Shown one piece after another: positions 60,966 to 64,000 of a DNA stretch of 64,000 nucleotides. The stretch's first letter is position 1. Each line of letters begins with the position of its first letter. Origin of the DNA: Cucumis sativus (Eukaryota; Streptophyta; Magnoliopsida; Cucurbitales; Cucurbitaceae); the NCBI RefSeq assembly GCF_000004075.3, contig NC_026656.2, positions 23,570,607 through 23,634,606 on the forward strand. Direction: 5' to 3'. A program made the translations under genes and the position numbers. Under the pieces are notes generated by a model, which saw only the letters and a program-made list of their open reading frames with translations, ran no database searches and was not told the origin of the DNA.

Positions 60966-62953
60966 AATTTCGTTTGATTTAAGTTTTTAAAATTATATAT
61001 TATTATTTACTATTTTATTTTATTAACATCTGTCTTCCAATCTTATAAATTTTGATTTATGTCAAGACTGTACACTACCACAATAATCTAAAAGTTCTTT
61101 TAATATCTAGATTAATAGTGTAATCTTTTTCATATATTAAACCCTAAGCCTAATACACATATCATACATACACAATTTATCAAACCTTTTTTTTTTTTAA
61201 AAAAATTAGAATAAAATACTAATACAATTTTTTTTGAATTATTTATTATTATTTTTTTTGTTGTCAATCAACCACACGAAAAGTAGAATGACATGAGAAT
61301 ATGATATATTATTTCTTTTATATATATATATTTCAAAGGGATTGGGTTATAAGAAAATATAGCTCAGTTGTTATTTTCTTCAAACAAGGAGATAATTGCT
61401 TTATGTTGGTATGTTAGAATTTAATAATAAATATAAATAAATAACATACCACAAATGCTTTATGTTGGGAGTAGAAGAGTGGAAGAGAATTGAAGGGAGA
61501 AAAGGTTAGGAAAATAATTATCTTGTAAGAAATAATGATGGAAAAATGATGAGGGGATGGAGGAAAAATGTGAACAGAAATCAATCGGAGAGGAAAAGGA
61601 AAAGAGAGAGTCGAGAGGTAATCCAGTGAAGGCCGAGAGCTTTTGTGGGAAGCGATGAGAGTGCCGAGAGCTTTTATGGGAAGAGATGAGAATTGAAGAA
61701 GGTGTTAAAAGGGGGAAAAGACTCACTCTATTTCACGAGAAAGACCCTGCATGCATGGCTTCTGCAGACACGCCTACCTTCTTCCTTTTGAAAATTAAAG
61801 TGGATCTGAAAAGAGGACGGTGAATCTCATGTGCTCCATTCTGACCGTCTTTTACCTTCCTTTGCATGCTTAAACTCTGCCTATTTATTTTTTAATTAGG
61901 GCATGTTCGACCTATGTATATATATTTTATTAAAATAACATTGTTTTCTGTCTCTCTCTAACTGGTCTCTCCACAACTTAGTTTTCTATCTCTCTCTAAT
62001 TGGTCTCTCCACAACCCATCACACAGCAAAACCTGTCCTGCCACCGATCGGTAGTTTCCTATAATCCATCCACTTCTCTCTCCATTTTCTCTCTCAAATT
62101 GATTTTGGCACGTTACCACTGCTTCCTTTACACATGCACGCTGTGGACCGCTATTCTCTGTTTGTTATCGATCGTCGCTTCTGTTGCATCTTTGGTCAGT
62201 TCCACAACCTTCCGCGTTTTTTTTTTCTTGAAAAATCTTAAATACCGAATCAATAATCTAACTACTGCTTTAACTATGTATTTGAAGGACGAATTCGAGA
62301 GGTTAAAAGGGTTAGAGCCGCTATGATTCAACGAGATTAAGGTTCTTTGAACAAGTTTTTGGTAGTTTTTAAGGTTTTGGATCCCTTTTGGTTTGGGTTA
62401 ATTTTGTGTATCCCAAAACTAAAAGAAAATTCATCTCATTCACCATAAAAGAATAATTAAAAAGATGGTCAAAGTTCCTATTGAATGTGTCTTTAATATC
62501 ACAATCCCAAACAAGACAAATCAAGACCACTACTTGTTTCACCAGACAAAATTTGGGGATCTTATTTAGTTAGTTTTTCTTCTAGTTACATTAGTAAATT
62601 TTCTTGTTTTGTTATTCACTTTGCTTAAAAATAATAGTCAAGTCTTTGCTAACTAAAGAAAGATATATAAATATTTCAATAATTTAACTGAGAAACGTGT
62701 TGTTTAAAAAAAAAAGAAATTAAAAAGTCAACCATCTCAAGTTGCAAAATCCAAAAAAACCCTCCAAGAAACAAATAATTTGATCTTTTTCTTTAAAATA
62801 AAATTTGTCTTGTCCTCCGCTATGTTGTCAGCTTGAAAACTTTGAGTTCACCAAATTTCCAAAACATGTTTAAGAATTAAACTTCCCAATCAATAGCACC
62901 AAATAAAGAGAAGAATATCAATATCAAACCAAAGTAATTGAGTGATCAATCAC
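60966..62953. other. Intergenic and upstream region of the second P450
   Basis: Open frames at 61460-61726 (-) and 62000-62326 (+) are Ser/Phe-rich and show no family signature. TATATAAATA near 62665 is a possible TATA box but lies about 290 bases before the P450 start, so a long leader would be needed. AT runs occur near 61320-61330 and 61915-61925. Confidence 0.45.
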
Positions 62954-63841
62954 ATGGATCTTCTTTTGCTCTCTATTTCTCTAATTTCTCTATTCTCTCT
63001 TCTCCTTGCCTTTAACTTCCTCCATCAACCTCGTCACAAAAACCTCCCACCATCTCCATCTTTTTCTCTTCCACTAATAGGACATCTTCATCTCCTCAGA
63101 CATCCTGTCCATCGAACCCTTCACAACCTCTCTGAAAAGCTTGGCCCCGTCCTCTCTCTCCGATTCGGCTCATGTCTTGCGGTAGTTGTATCCTCTTCTT
63201 CTCTTGTCCAAGAATGCTTTACAAAGAATGATATAATTCTTGCCAATCGCCCTTTGGTAAAGAGTGGAAAGTACTTATCATACAACTATACCAACTTAGT
63301 CATCTCGCCTTATGGCGAACATTGGCGAAACCTCCGTCGAATTAGTACCCTCGAGATTTTCTCCATAAGTCGCCTTAACCTTTTTGTGGGAGGTAGAGAA
63401 GATGAAGTCAAACGTTTGTTGTGTAAATTGTGGGATGGATATTCGTTTGAAGAGTTTAAGGTAGTGGAGATGTTCCCTATGTTTATGGATCTTATGTTCA
63501 ATATTCTTATGAGAATGATGAGTGGAAAGAAGAATTGTGGTGACGATTTGAAAGATGAGGAAAGATCCAAGAAATTTAAAGAGATGGTGAAACAAGTTTT
63601 GGCAATTGCTGGAGCAGGAAATCCAGGAGATTTTATACCCTTATGGAATTGGATTGATCCAACTTGTTATAATAAGAGGGTAAAGAAGCTTTCAAAGACA
63701 TCAGATGAACTTATTCAGCAATTAATTGACGAGATCAGGAATCAGAATGATGGAGAAAATACAATGATTCAACATTTACTTGGCCTGCAGAATACTCAAC
63801 CTGAAAATTATAGTGATCAAATTATCAAAGGTCTTATACAA
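62954..63841 (+). CDS. Cytochrome P450, CYP81-type, exon 1 (cut by window end)
   Basis: A paralogue of the P450 at 53172-55674, in the opposite orientation. Exon 1 encodes 296 residues and ends ...IIKGLIQ at a CAA|GTATGT donor, the same position, phase and donor as in the paralogue. The haem-binding exon lies beyond the window. Visible parts are the membrane helix (about 2-25), hinge NLPPSPSFSLP, SRS1-region ECFTKNDIILANRP, SGKYLSYNYTNL, C-helix HWRNLRRI and GNPGDFIPLWNWIDP. The first ATG in frame is 62954; an upstream GTG is not used in plants. With no stop or frameshift in exon 1 it is probably an active gene, but the second exon must be seen. Confidence 0.9.
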
Positions 63842-64000
63842 GTATGTTTCTCTTTCTCTAATATATAAGACAAATATATCATCTCTTTATCAAATTTTTT
63901 TGGGATACTCTATAATTCTTTTTTCTTGACCAAATATAATGTTAATGTATTAAATATTATTATTTTGTTTAGATTATTTAATATTGTTATTTTTGTTTGA
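63842..64000 (+). other. Start of the P450 intron
   Basis: Begins GTATGTTTCTCTTTCTC, the same donor context as the paralogue's intron, and is T-rich to the window end. No acceptor followed by a DILLAG-like exon appears before 64000. Confidence 0.8.

Noticed and set aside
62942-62953. Upstream GTG as the start of the second P450
   Set aside because: Plant nuclear genes use ATG, and the ATG at 62954 gives the usual P450 N-terminal anchor.

Overview
The window reads as nuclear DNA of a dicot plant. Genes are split by short GT-AG introns, intergenic DNA is very AT-rich and full of decayed transposons, and the gene families are plant-specific. One of the tRNA genes is an intron-containing tRNA-Tyr. 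The dispersed TATCA(N)TGATA repeats resemble repeats I associate with cucurbits (Cucumis relatives). That placement is an inference, not proven here.

Layout. 1-8977: no intact gene; an LTR remnant, a hairpin, a dispersed repeat and a copia RNase H fossil. 8978-10756 (-): DUF604 fringe-like glycosyltransferase, including a 36-residue last exon recovered by splicing. 10757-15873: intergenic, with CACTA-type debris. 15943-16829 (+): GPI-anchored uclacyanin-type blue copper protein, convergent with a subgroup IVc (ILR3-like) bHLH factor at 17668-20604 (-). 20605-28544: repeats, a tRNA-Ala(AGC) at 25696-25768 (-) and an LTR-like element. 28545-32064 (+): class I formin with an 8-residue tandem repeat in its extracellular part. 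32065-36095: a decayed LINE-like stretch. 36096-36766 (-): DUF1218 four-helix membrane protein. 40574-40667 (-): tRNA-Tyr(GUA) with a 21-nt intron. 43029-43950: CACTA terminus. 46706-48624 (+): BTB/NPH3 protein. 53172-55674 (-) and 62954-63841 (+, cut by the window edge): two divergent CYP81-type cytochrome P450 paralogues about 7.3 kb apart.

The genes form no evident operon or pathway. Several concern the cell surface: the formin with an extensin/AGP-like outer segment, the uclacyanin, the DUF1218 protein and the Golgi-type glycosyltransferase. The P450 pair may be the edge of a local P450 cluster. I found no convincing novel system. The most unusual signals are two dispersed repeat families (a GTACCAAA/ACGATC oligomer array followed by a purine-rich tract, five copies; and TATCA(N)TGATA palindrome elements), the formin minisatellite and the divergent P450 pair.
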